Positions 1-7,440 of a stretch of 10,333 nt of DNA are shown one piece after another. Made by a program: the position numbers and the translations under genes. The notes beneath the pieces are model-generated. The model saw only the letters and a list, made by a program, of their open reading frames with translations. It did not search any database and was not told the origin of the DNA. Where the stretch lies: contig JBNJFJ010000069.1 in assembly GCA_051746745.1 (NCBI GenBank), positions 1 through 10,333 of the forward strand, in the 5' to 3' direction. The DNA comes from Halolactibacillus sp051746745 (lineage in GTDB: Bacteria; Bacillota; Bacilli; Bacillales; Amphibacillaceae). Positions within the stretch are counted from its first letter, which is position 1; each line of letters begins with the position of its first letter.

Positions 1-911
1 AGCCCACCAAAATCTCTTAACGCTTTTTCTGCAATCTCAACTCGCGGCAAAACGCTAAGCTGTTTTTCAAGTTCGAGCGTCGTTTCATCAATCAGTGTTT
101 TAGATGTCGAGAATAAATACGCACGTGCAAGCGTGTCATGCTCGGCTTGTGCAATTAAGTCACTGGCAATGTGTTTAGCTTGAGCTGTTTCATCAGCAAT
201 AATCGCTACTTCTGAAGGTCCAGCGACCATATCAATCCCGACATCACCAAACACGAGTGATTTAGCTGCGGCGACATACGCATTTCCTGGTCCAACAATT
301 TTATCGACTTTTGGTAATGATTCTGTCCCGTAGCTTAGACCGGCGATTGCTTGAATACCACCGACTTTATATATGTCAGTCACACCGGCAATGTCAGCGG
401 CCACAAGGAGAATCGGGTTAATCTTCTCTCCAAAACGTTCAGGTGTTACCATAACAACATTGGTTACGCCCGCTAAAACAGCCGGAATCGCATTCATCAA
501 CACCGATGACGGGTAACAGGCCGTGCCACCTGGCACGTAAACGCCAACATTTTCTATTGGGGTATACAGTTGCCCTGAAACGATATCTTGATCATGTTGC
601 ATAAACCGTGATTCTTTTAGTTGTTTTTGGTGGAAGGTTCGAATATTACCCGCCGCACGCGTCAATGCATCAATGACACTTTGGTCGACTTGGTTCCAAG
701 CGGCTTGACGCTCTTCACTCGATACTTTTAAGTCCCCTTCAAGTTTGCCATCAAATTTTTCAATGTAGTAAAACAGTGCCTCATCTTTATCCCGGCGAAT
801 GTTTTTGATCACATCTTTAGCGACTTGCTCAATCTGTTCTTTGTGTTCACTAGGCGCTTGTTGATGCTCTAGTTGGGCAAGAAAACTGTCTTGATCTAAA
901 ATGTTAATCAT
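1..911 (-). CDS. hisD: Histidinol dehydrogenase HisD (N-terminal ~303 residues; runs off the left edge)
   Basis: HisD is the cytosolic zinc enzyme that oxidises L-histidinol to L-histidine in two NAD-dependent steps, the end of histidine synthesis. I translated the minus strand from the ATG at 911. It gives the family signatures in order: VGVYVPGGTACYPSSVLMNA at about residue 110-130, KVGGIQAIAGLSYGTE, VDKIVGPGNAYVAAAKS, DMVAGPSEVAIIADE, and SDLIAQAEHD, whose Gln and His correspond to zinc ligands in characterised HisD. The family is about 420-430 residues long, so roughly 125 C-terminal residues lie beyond position 1. The ATG sits inside the end of hisG (8-nt overlap, ATGATTAA), with a GGGGGA Shine-Dalgarno a few nt upstream, so translation is probably coupled to hisG. 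The frame is intact throughout. Identification is firm; only the 3' end is unseen. Confidence 0.96.
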   Translation of the reverse strand, partial: MINILDQDSFLAQLEHQQAPSEHKEQIEQVAKDVIKNIRRDKDEALFYYIEKFDGKLEGDLKVSSEERQAAWNQVDQSVIDALTRAAGNIRTFHQKQLKESRFMQHDQDIVSGQLYTPIENVGVYVPGGTACYPSSVLMNAIPAVLAGVTNVVMVTPERFGEKINPILLVAADIAGVTDIYKVGGIQAIAGLSYGTESLPKVDKIVGPGNAYVAAAKSLVFGDVGIDMVAGPSEVAIIADETAQAKHIASDLIAQAEHDTLARAYLFSTSKTLIDETTLELEKQLSVLPRVEIAEKALRDFGG

Positions 912-1530
912 GTGTGGTTCCCCCATTCGGATTCAGTTTGGCAATCACAGATTTTAGTGCTTCACGTTTAATCTTTAAAGCCGAACGATTCGCAATGAGT
1001 CTGGCACTAAAATGCATAAACTCTTCTTCAACGACTAAGCCGTTTTCTCTTAGTGTATTGCCTGTTTCGACAATATCGACAATCGCATCTGATAGTCCTA
1101 AAATGGGTGCCAGTTCAACAGAACCTTCTAATTTGATAATATCAACCGATTCGCCCTTTTCTTTATAAAAAGCTTTCGTGATTCCGGTGTATTTACTCGC
1201 AATACGTTTTTTCCCATTCGACCAGACTTTACCGGCTTCAGTTGCCACAGCCATTCGGCAGGCACCAAATGGGAGCGGAAACAAGTCAAAGACATCTGGC
1301 TGAAATTCAGCTAAAATGTCACCACCAACAATGCCTAAGTCGGCAATCCCGTATTGGACATAGGTCGCCACATCAGGGCCTTTAGCGAAAATGAATTGAA
1401 AGTCGTTAGTATCGACGCGTAATTTTCTCCCTTTATCCGTTAACGGCTCAATATCATAGCCTAATGATTGATAGTAGTCTAAAAATTGCTTTTCTAAGCG
1501 TCCTTTTGTTAGCGCGATAACTGGTTTCAC
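904..1530 (-). CDS. hisG: ATP phosphoribosyltransferase catalytic subunit, short form HisG
   Basis: HisG catalyses the first committed step of histidine synthesis, joining ATP and PRPP to give phosphoribosyl-ATP. At 208 residues this is the short (HisG-S) form. It lacks the C-terminal regulatory domain of long HisG and works as a hetero-octamer with HisZ, which is encoded just upstream. Visible motifs are the N-terminal ALTKGRL (residues 6-12), the GIADLGIVGGD strand-loop (61-71), and the PRPP-binding segment AIVDIVETGNTLRENGL (149-165). The start is GTG at 1530; the hisZ stop TGA overlaps it (GTGA). A GAGGGAG Shine-Dalgarno lies about 4 nt upstream, inside hisZ. The stop TAA overlaps the hisD start. 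Histidine feedback in this class acts through HisZ, not HisG. Identification is firm. Confidence 0.97.
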   Translation of the reverse strand: MKPVIALTKGRLEKQFLDYYQSLGYDIEPLTDKGRKLRVDTNDFQFIFAKGPDVATYVQYGIADLGIVGGDILAEFQPDVFDLFPLPFGACRMAVATEAGKVWSNGKKRIASKYTGITKAFYKEKGESVDIIKLEGSVELAPILGLSDAIVDIVETGNTLRENGLVVEEEFMHFSARLIANRSALKIKREALKSVIAKLNPNGGTTHD

Positions 1531-2624
1531 TTTGCTCCCTCATTTCTTAAATCGATGATTTGTTCATAATCCGTTTCATTCGGTTCGCTGTAGAGCACAT
1601 CGACGATTTTGTCTGTGATGGTGCGACGTTTCAGTTCGGCGAGGACATGTGTGTCAGATGAGGCGAGGATAGCGACGCGTCCTCGCTCGTCCATCTCAAC
1701 AGCGCTCGCAAGCACGTCGACATCAAAAGCTAAACCAATCGCCGAAATCGACTGATTGAATTGTTGATACAATTTATCATATCGTCCCCCAGAAAAACAT
1801 TCTTCCCCACTTGTCGTAAGGTATCCTCTAAACATCGTCCCACTATAGTAAGGCAATTGCTTCACTCGACCGAGGTCAACAATCGTTTGATCAATACCGA
1901 GTTGTTTTAAGACATTGACTAATTGAATTAACTCGTTTACGATGGTCACAATCGTTTCATCATCTTGATATTTCGCTTTATAGCGCTCAAGAATGGAGAC
2001 ATCACCATAAGCATCAATCAAGTCTAACAGTTGCTCTTGAACCTTTGGATTTATTTCTGTTAAGGCTTTAACAACATCTTGGCGTTTATCATGCATCGCC
2101 AGGCGCAGTTTCGCTTCTTCATCCGGTGTAAGCGCGAGGGGGGCGATAATCGTTTCGTAAATACCGGTATGCCCTAATTCAATCACATAATCTGATACAT
2201 CGACAGCGGACAAGTAATCAATCGCAAAACAAAGCGTTTCAATTTCGCCTTCATTTGGCGCTGTGCGAATCATTTCAATGCCTGCTTGTCTACTTTCAAT
2301 GCCGTCTTTATCTTGCGTGAACACAGAACCTTGATAGAACCACTTAGATTCTTTTGGATTTAGTTTCATTAATGCTCTCGCAATCGCTGTCGTCCAATCT
2401 GGACGGAGGACCTCAATCTCCCCTTCGCGGTCAAACCATTTTAATAACTGCTGAAAAGGCATCCCGACATGGGGATTGGTAAAGGTATCCGCGTATTCAA
2501 TGACCGGTGTTTCAATCGCTTTAAATCCGCGTGAAACCGCGACATCATTAAAAATTTGATACACCTGTTGTTTTTTTAGTAGGATCTTGCCGATTTGATC
2601 TTGACTGCCATCTGGTAAAAACAT
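1527..2624 (-). CDS. hisZ: ATP phosphoribosyltransferase regulatory subunit HisZ
   Basis: HisZ is a paralogue of histidyl-tRNA synthetase without the anticodon-binding domain. It does not charge tRNA; it assembles with short HisG, is needed for its activity, and carries the histidine feedback site. The 365-residue protein shows the synthetase-like core: GFKAIETPVIEYADTF near residues 33-48, RPDWTTAIAR (about 74-83; HisRS-like proteins usually have RPDxTxxxAR), SRQAGIEMI (111-119), and a C-terminal GGRYDKLYQQF ... GLAFDVDVL segment. The ATG at 2624 is preceded by GGATGTGA, seven of eight matches to the ideal Shine-Dalgarno, four nt away, which supports this start. It is the first gene of the minus-strand his operon and shares its upstream region with divergent hisJ. 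HisZ followed by short HisG is the standard Bacillales pairing and excludes a true HisS. Confidence 0.95.
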   Translation of the reverse strand: MFLPDGSQDQIGKILLKKQQVYQIFNDVAVSRGFKAIETPVIEYADTFTNPHVGMPFQQLLKWFDREGEIEVLRPDWTTAIARALMKLNPKESKWFYQGSVFTQDKDGIESRQAGIEMIRTAPNEGEIETLCFAIDYLSAVDVSDYVIELGHTGIYETIIAPLALTPDEEAKLRLAMHDKRQDVVKALTEINPKVQEQLLDLIDAYGDVSILERYKAKYQDDETIVTIVNELIQLVNVLKQLGIDQTIVDLGRVKQLPYYSGTMFRGYLTTSGEECFSGGRYDKLYQQFNQSISAIGLAFDVDVLASAVEMDERGRVAILASSDTHVLAELKRRTITDKIVDVLYSEPNETDYEQIIDLRNEGAK

Positions 2625-2688
2625 TCTGTCACATCCGTTTCTTTATTACTCTACCGCTTTAGTGTGATAAAGTATTGATAGTGTTACT

Positions 2689-2717
2689 AATTTAACATCA
2701 TTTGTTGAGTTGGTCAA
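2689..2717 (-). promoter_or_regulatory. Probable sigma-A promoter of the hisZGD operon
   Basis: On the minus strand, TTGACC (2717-2712) is followed after 17 nt by TAAATT (2694-2689). TGT directly before the -10 makes it an extended -10 element. This predicts a leader of about 57 nt before hisZ. The -35 lies inside the inverted repeat at 2702-2720, so a protein bound there would block this promoter. The -10 matches consensus at only four of six positions, hence moderate confidence. Confidence 0.5.
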
Positions 2718-2720
2718 CAA
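2702..2720. promoter_or_regulatory. Inverted repeat in the divergent hisZ-hisJ control region, candidate operator
   Basis: TTGTTGA (2702-2708) and TCAACAA (2714-2720) are perfect 7-nt inverted arms around a 5-nt spacer. The 19-bp element sits in the 155-bp region between hisZ and hisJ, covers the predicted -35 of hisZ, and lies upstream of a possible hisJ -10 (TATCAT, 2751-2756, with no good -35). Its size and position fit a dimeric repressor controlling both histidine units. A TrpR-family histidine regulator of the YerC/HisR type is one inferred candidate; the sequence itself does not name the protein. The rest of this region holds no gene and no T-box motif that I can see. Confidence 0.45.
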
Positions 2721-2779
2721 TTTTCTCTTTTCTAATTGTTCAGTTAATTATATCATAAAGGAAAGAAGGAGGTTTTTAA

Positions 2780-3589
2780 ATGCCTATTTTAGGAGATTAT
2801 CATATTCATACCCCGTTTTGCCCTCATGGTACGACGGATACTTTGGCAGCCTACGCAGAACAGGCCATCCAGTTAGGATTAAAAGAAATTAGTTTCACCG
2901 AACATGCCCCGCTTCCTGAAGGGTTTATTGACCCTACCCCAGACCGTGATAGCGGGATGAGACGGGATCAAGTCGATGCTTATATTAAAGCCGCTCAAAA
3001 AGTGAAAGCTATGTATAAAAAAGACCTGAAAATTCAAGTAGGATTTGAAGTTGATTACATTGAAGGATTTGAACAAGCGACAACTGATTTTCTTAATACG
3101 TATGGTGACGTGATAGAGGATGCGATTTTATCGGTGCATATGTTAAAGGACGACACGGGCACTTTTCATTGTCTAGATTTTAGTCAAGCCGCTTTTGGTG
3201 ACTTAGTGACAGCCTTAGGCTCAGTAGAAAACGTGTACCGGACCTACTTTCAAACCCTTGAGAAATCGGTTCGCAGTGATTTAGGTCGATTTAAACCGAT
3301 GCGAATCGGTCATATGACGCTCGTTGAGAAGTTTAAACGCGTCTATCCTTATACGTATTCTGAGGCATTACTTAAGCAGGTAGATCAGGTATTAACGCTT
3401 ATAAAAAGTGAGGGATACCAACTAGATGTGAATACCGCGGGGTTATTTAAACCAGATTGTCAAACCATTTATCCAAACCCAGACTTGTTACAACGGGCAA
3501 AAGAAAAGCAGATCCCCTTAAAGTTAGGATCAGATGCCCATCAAGCAGCTGACGTTGGCCGCGCGTTTCAAATAGAGTTTATTGACTAA
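2780..3589 (+). CDS. hisJ: Histidinol-phosphatase, PHP family (HisJ/HisK type)
   Basis: This enzyme hydrolyses L-histidinol phosphate to L-histidinol, the step just before HisD. The 269-residue protein is a PHP-domain metal-dependent phosphatase, not the HAD-type HisB-N. Candidate metal ligands in the PHP pattern are HIH (residues 8-10), H16 in PFCPHG, the TEH motif (40-42), E90 in GFEVDYI, H120 in SVHML, H178 in GHMTLVEKF, and the terminal GSDAHQAADVG (D252, H254). Length and motifs match B. subtilis HisJ closely (L. lactis calls it HisK). The ATG at 2780 has an ideal AAGGAGG seven nt upstream (2766-2772). The gene is divergent from hisZGD and shares its control region, so co-regulation is likely though not shown. 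It ends at the bidirectional terminator at 3604. Confidence 0.94.
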   Translation: MPILGDYHIHTPFCPHGTTDTLAAYAEQAIQLGLKEISFTEHAPLPEGFIDPTPDRDSGMRRDQVDAYIKAAQKVKAMYKKDLKIQVGFEVDYIEGFEQATTDFLNTYGDVIEDAILSVHMLKDDTGTFHCLDFSQAAFGDLVTALGSVENVYRTYFQTLEKSVRSDLGRFKPMRIGHMTLVEKFKRVYPYTYSEALLKQVDQVLTLIKSEGYQLDVNTAGLFKPDCQTIYPNPDLLQRAKEKQIPLKLGSDAHQAADVGRAFQIEFID

Positions 3590-3603
3590 CGCATGAAGAG
3601 AAA

Positions 3604-3647
3604 AGAAAACAACCAAGAATGACGTCTGTCGTTCTTGGTTGTTTTCT
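3604..3647. terminator. Bidirectional intrinsic terminator between hisJ and parC
   Basis: AGAAAACAACCAAGAA (3604-3619) pairs perfectly with 3632-3647. The stem continues through a U.G wobble (3620/3631) and GAC/GTC to a four-nt loop GTCT (3624-3627), giving a 20-bp stem. The minus-strand transcript continues as a T-rich tract (TTTTCTTTTCTCTT); the plus-strand tail is weaker (TTTTCTATTT). It lies 14 nt after the hisJ stop and would serve both convergent units. Confidence 0.88.
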
Positions 3648-3667
3648 ATTTGACGTTCTGCTTTATA

Positions 3668-5437
3668 TTAGCGAACGCTTAGNNNNNNNNNNNNNNNNNN
3701 NNNNNNNNNNNNNNNNNNNNNNNNNNNNNNNNNNNNNNNNNNNNNNNNNNNNNNNNNNNNNNNNNNNNNNNNNNNNNNNNNNAGCATCGTATCTGTTGTA
3801 TTCACTTCATAGAGGCCAATTAACCGATCTTCTTCCTTCATCGCCAAATCTTCACCATTGGAGGCTTGATACGACCTTAGACTGGTGCGTTTAATGTAGC
3901 CATCATGTGTTACCGACACTAAGACATCTTCACTCGCGATCATGACTTCAAGATTGATTTTAAGTTCTTCTACTTCTTCTTCAATCGTCGTTAACCTTAC
4001 GGTGTTAAAGCGTTTCTTTAAGTCTTTTAAATCTTTTTTAATGACATTATCTAATGTTTTGTTATCGGTGACGATTTTTTCTAATCGAGCCATTTCTTTT
4101 GTCAACGCATCAAGCTCTTGTTGAAGGGCGGTAATATCGGTATTCGTCAGACGGTAGAGTTGTAAATTAACAATCGCCTCTGCTTGTTCTTCAGTAAATT
4201 GATACGCTTCTTTAATCCGGGTTTTTGCATCTTTTTTATCTTTACTTTGACGTATTTTTTGAATCAATTCATCTAATACCGAAATGGCTTTTATTAAACC
4301 TTCAACGATATGATGGCGGGTTTTGGCTTTATTTAAATCAAATGTTGCCGCTCGTTTAATCACATGGCGCTGGTGCTTAATGTAAGCCTCCAACATATCG
4401 ACTAATGACATAAGTTTAGGCGTCTTATCGACGATCGCCACCATATTAAAGTTGTACGTCACTTGTAAATCTGTATTTTTATAAAAGAAATTTAAAATGC
4501 CTTCACTATCGGCTTCTTTTTTCAGTTCGATAACAATTCGCATACCCGTCCGGTCCGTTTCGTCACGAATTTCAGCCACACCTTCGACTTTGCGGTCGAG
4601 TTTTAATTCATCCATCCGTTTAACAAGGTTAGCCTTATTGACTTCATAAGGGATTTCCGTGATGACGATTTGTTCTCGCTTACTGCGTAACGTTTCAATC
4701 TCACAGCGACCTCTAACAACAACCTTACCTTTACCGGTGCGGTAAGCTTGTTTAATCCCATCTGCACCTTGAATAATCCCGCCCGTTGGAAAGTCCGGGC
4801 CAGGAATGAGCTCAATCAGTTCATCTATCGTCACATCTGGTGCGTCAATTTTCTTAATGACAGCATCAATGACCTCATTTAAGTTGTGGGGCGGAATATC
4901 TGTTGCATACCCCGCTGATATCCCGGTTGAACCGTTGACGAGTAAATTAGGGAACCTAGCTGGTAATACCACCGGTTCATGATTCGTATCATCAAAGTTT
5001 GGAATGAATTCCACCGTTTCTTTGTCGATATCACGCAGTAATTCACCCGCAATTGGCGCTAGGCGTGCTTCGGTGTAACGCATTGCAGCAGGTGGGTCAC
5101 CGTCAACACTCCCGTTGTTACCGTGCATTTCGACAAGCACATTACGCACTTTCCAATCTTGAGATAATCGGACCATCGCTTCATAGACAGAACTATCCCC
5201 GTGCGGGTGATAGTTACCAATTACGGTACCGACAGTTTTGGCGGATTTTCGAAAGCCTTTTTCATGGGTATTTCCTTCTTTATGCATCGCATAAAGAATC
5301 CGGCGCTGGACTGGTTTTAATCCATCCCGTGCATCTGGTAACGCGCGGTCTTGAATAATATATTTACTATAGCGACCAAATCGGTCGCCAATCACTTCTT
5401 CTAATGGTAAATCTAAATATTGCTCACGTTGTGACAA
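3668..5437 (-). CDS. parC: DNA topoisomerase IV subunit A ParC, interrupted by an assembly gap near its 3' end
   Basis: ParC is the DNA-breaking subunit of topoisomerase IV, which with ParE decatenates daughter chromosomes. The first 551 residues are readable and nearly collinear with B. subtilis ParC: VIGDRFGRYSKYIIQDRALPD, the quinolone-pocket helix HPHGDSSVYEAM (residues 77-88; S82 and E86 are the usual sensitive residues), catalytic Tyr121 in AAMRYTEARL, and the tower/coiled-coil region. It stops at NTTDTM, where the C-terminal beta-pinwheel begins, because 100 N follow. ParC is about 800 residues, so roughly 250 are hidden. The end at 3668 is provisional: LSVR-stop is one of three possible frames after a gap of unknown length, though any frame stops within 30 nt and before the terminator. 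The start is TTG at 5437 with AAGGAGG seven nt upstream. parE ends 28 nt before, consistent with one parE-parC operon. Confidence 0.95.
   Translation of the reverse strand: MSQREQYLDLPLEEVIGDRFGRYSKYIIQDRALPDARDGLKPVQRRILYAMHKEGNTHEKGFRKSAKTVGTVIGNYHPHGDSSVYEAMVRLSQDWKVRNVLVEMHGNNGSVDGDPPAAMRYTEARLAPIAGELLRDIDKETVEFIPNFDDTNHEPVVLPARFPNLLVNGSTGISAGYATDIPPHNLNEVIDAVIKKIDAPDVTIDELIELIPGPDFPTGGIIQGADGIKQAYRTGKGKVVVRGRCEIETLRSKREQIVITEIPYEVNKANLVKRMDELKLDRKVEGVAEIRDETDRTGMRIVIELKKEADSEGILNFFYKNTDLQVTYNFNMVAIVDKTPKLMSLVDMLEAYIKHQRHVIKRAATFDLNKAKTRHHIVEGLIKAISVLDELIQKIRQSKDKKDAKTRIKEAYQFTEEQAEAIVNLQLYRLTNTDITALQQELDALTKEMARLEKIVTDNKTLDNVIKKDLKDLKKRFNTVRLTTIEEEVEELKINLEVMIASEDVLVSVTHDGYIKRTSLRSYQASNGEDLAMKEEDRLIGLYEVNTTDTMXXXXXXXXXXXXXXXXXXXXXXXXXXXXXXXXXXLSVR
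3683..3782. other. Sequence gap of exactly 100 N
   Basis: One hundred undetermined bases, the conventional size for a scaffold gap of unknown length. It falls in parC at the start of the C-terminal domain. Comparison with normal ParC length suggests that about 0.7 kb of real sequence is missing, so coordinates across this point are not true distances. Confidence 0.97.
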
Positions 5438-5444
5438 AGTTCTT

Positions 5445-5451
5445 CCTCCTT
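5445..5451 (-). promoter_or_regulatory. Ribosome binding site fixing the TTG start of parC
   Basis: A perfect AAGGAGG on the minus strand ends seven nt before the TTG at 5437. No ATG or GTG start is available at comparable spacing. The resulting N-terminus, MSQREQYLDLPLEEVIGDRF, matches the MSQ...LEEVIGDRF start of B. subtilis ParC. Confidence 0.85.
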
Positions 5452-5465
5452 AACTCGATCCTTAC

Positions 5466-7421
5466 TTATGATTCGGTATGAATATTCTCATTCTCAATAA
5501 TATTTGTTTCCTCATCTAATCCAAATTGAACGTGTGATTCAATCCATTTCCGACGTGGCGCGACTTTATCACCCATAAGCGTCGTTACCCGGCGCTCAGC
5601 GCGGGCTAAGTCATCGATCGTCACGCGAATCAAGGTACGAGACTCAGGATTCATCGTCGTCTCCCAAAGCTGATCAGCATTCATCTCACCTAAACCTTTA
5701 TAACGCTGTAAGATATAACCGGATTTCAATTCTTTAATCGCTTCCTTCATTTCTTCGTCACTCCATGCGTAACGAATCGTTTCTTTCTTTCCTTTACCTT
5801 TTGAAATCTTGTATAGCGGTGGTAAAGCAATGTATATTTTACCAGCATCAATAAGTGGGCGCATGTAACGATAGAAAAACGTCAACAGTAAGACTTGAAT
5901 ATGCGCGCCATCGGTATCAGCATCGGTCATAATGATGACTTTATCATACTGGGCATCATCCACATCAAAGTCAGCGCCAACCCCAGCACCGATGGTGTGA
6001 ATAATTGTGGAGATTTCTTCGTTTTTAAAGACATCTTCTAATTTCGTCTTTTCGGTATTAACGACTTTACCGCGCAGCGGTAAAACCGCTTGGAATTTCC
6101 GGTCACGTCCTTGTTTGGCTGACCCACCAGCCGAGTCCCCCTCAACGAGGTACAACTCATTCTTTTTTGGGTTGCGCGACTGTGCCGGCGTTAATTTTCC
6201 ACTTAGCAACGCATCTTTTCGTTTTTTCTTTTTCCCGGTTCTGGCATCGTCACGAGCCCGTCGAGCAGCTTCTCGAGCTTCTTTAGCACGAATCGCTTTT
6301 TTTAGTAAGGACTGAGCCAGTTCTGCATTTTCCTCTAAGAAATAGCTTAATTGTTCACTAATGACGGTGTCAACGGCTGTACGTGCTTCACTCGTTCCGA
6401 GTTTACCTTTTGTTTGACCTTCAAATTGTAGTTTTTCTTCCGGAATTCTGACACTCACAATACTCGTAAAACCTTCACGAATATCATTGCCATCAAGGTT
6501 TTTATCTTTGTCCTTCAGTAAATTAATTTTACGGGCGTATTCGTTAAAGACGCGCGTCACACCAGCTTTTGCTCCTGCTTCATGCGTCCCACCGTCTCTC
6601 GTCCGAACATTATTAACAAAGCTTAAAATACTTTCAGTGTAGCCATCATTGAACTGAAAACTAAAGTCGACTTCAATCCCATTATGTTCACCTTCAAAAG
6701 CAACGACGTCATGTAAGACGTCTTTATCTTCGTTTAAATATGTAACAAAAGCTTTTAAACCTTCCGGATAAACATATTCTTCCGTCACATCATGACGTTT
6801 GTCAATGAGGGTAATGTTAATGCCTTTTAGTAAAAAGGCAGATTCCCGTAGACGTTCGGATAGAATCTCAAACTGAAATGTTGTGGTTGAAAAGATGGTC
6901 GGGTCTGGCTTAAAGTGAATCGTCGTCCCACTTTGTTTTGTCTTTCCAATCTCAGTTAAATCGCCATCTGACTTTCCGCCATTGGAGAATGACTGTCGCA
7001 TGATTTTTCCATCACGTTTAATTGTAACCGTTAGATGTTCGGATAAAGCATTGACAACAGACGCCCCGACACCGTGGAGACCTCCAGACGTTTTATACCC
7101 ACCTTGACCGAACTTACCGCCGGCATGTAAGACAGTTAAAATAACTTCTGGCGTAGATTTTCCTGATTTATGCATACCAATCGGCATTCCGCGCGCTTCA
7201 TCGGTCACGGTAATACTGTTATCTGCTTCTATTGTGACGGTTATTTTCTCACCAAAACCAGCAAGGGCTTCATCGACGGCATTATCGACAATCTCATAAA
7301 CGAGATGGTGTAAGCCGCGGGCATCGGTTGAACCGATATACATCCCTGGTCTTTTTCTAACGGCTTCTAATCCTTCTAATACTTGAATTGAATCATCGGT
7401 ATAATTATTTGTTCGTGTCAA
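5466..7421 (-). CDS. parE: DNA topoisomerase IV subunit B ParE
   Basis: ParE is the ATPase subunit of topoisomerase IV, pairing with ParC as a heterotetramer. The 651-residue length fits Bacillus ParE. In order: GHKL ATPase N-box YEIVDNAVDEAL (catalytic Glu43, Mg-binding Asn47), VRKRPGMYIGS, the nucleotide-binding motif TDEARGMP (about 73-80), YKTSGGLHGVGAS (about 109-121), the transducer segment with RTRDGGTHE and the QTKGKLG lysine loop (about 335-341), TOPRIM motifs EGDSAGGSAKQGRD (about 426) and TDADTDGAHI (about 498), and QRYKGLGEMN near 571. The ATPase motif reads DEARG where the family normally has D-x-G-R-G; Ala replaces the first Gly (codon GCG). The start is TTG at 7421 with GAAGGGG nine nt upstream; no nearer ATG fits, and the first in-frame Met would lose the conserved N-terminus. 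Identification as ParE rather than GyrB rests on the parC partner and locus. Confidence 0.96.
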   Translation of the reverse strand: MTRTNNYTDDSIQVLEGLEAVRKRPGMYIGSTDARGLHHLVYEIVDNAVDEALAGFGEKITVTIEADNSITVTDEARGMPIGMHKSGKSTPEVILTVLHAGGKFGQGGYKTSGGLHGVGASVVNALSEHLTVTIKRDGKIMRQSFSNGGKSDGDLTEIGKTKQSGTTIHFKPDPTIFSTTTFQFEILSERLRESAFLLKGINITLIDKRHDVTEEYVYPEGLKAFVTYLNEDKDVLHDVVAFEGEHNGIEVDFSFQFNDGYTESILSFVNNVRTRDGGTHEAGAKAGVTRVFNEYARKINLLKDKDKNLDGNDIREGFTSIVSVRIPEEKLQFEGQTKGKLGTSEARTAVDTVISEQLSYFLEENAELAQSLLKKAIRAKEAREAARRARDDARTGKKKKRKDALLSGKLTPAQSRNPKKNELYLVEGDSAGGSAKQGRDRKFQAVLPLRGKVVNTEKTKLEDVFKNEEISTIIHTIGAGVGADFDVDDAQYDKVIIMTDADTDGAHIQVLLLTFFYRYMRPLIDAGKIYIALPPLYKISKGKGKKETIRYAWSDEEMKEAIKELKSGYILQRYKGLGEMNADQLWETTMNPESRTLIRVTIDDLARAERRVTTLMGDKVAPRRKWIESHVQFGLDEETNIIENENIHTES

Positions 7422-7430
7422 CGTTCTTTT

Positions 7431-7438
7431 CCCCTTCC
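7431..7438 (-). promoter_or_regulatory. Ribosome binding site for the TTG start of parE
   Basis: GGAAGGGG on the minus strand lies nine nt before the TTG at 7421. It supports this non-ATG start and sits directly downstream of the leader inverted repeat at 7441-7462, which could modulate access to it. Confidence 0.7.
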
Positions 7439-7440
7439 AA

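Noticed and set aside
2625..2779. A T-box riboswitch or histidine attenuator ahead of hisZ
   Set aside because: The predicted leader is under 60 nt, with no terminator hairpin, no T-box core and no run of His codons.
3683..3782. A masked low-complexity repeat
   Set aside because: Exactly 100 N inside a conserved unique gene is better explained as an unsized scaffold gap than as repeat masking.
5175..5215. Fluoroquinolone-resistance substitutions in the ParC quinolone pocket
   Set aside because: The motif reads HPHGDSSVYEAM, the usual sensitive sequence, with Ser82 and Glu86 unchanged.
3668..5437. ParC as a truncated pseudogene of 589 residues
   Set aside because: The apparent shortness comes from the 100-N gap. 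All 551 readable residues are intact and conserved, including the catalytic Tyr and the quinolone-pocket residues.
6007..6315. A 102-codon plus-strand open frame inside parE
   Set aside because: It is fully antisense to the conserved TOPRIM/linker region of parE, and its Ser/Arg/Phe-rich product is typical of a shadow frame.
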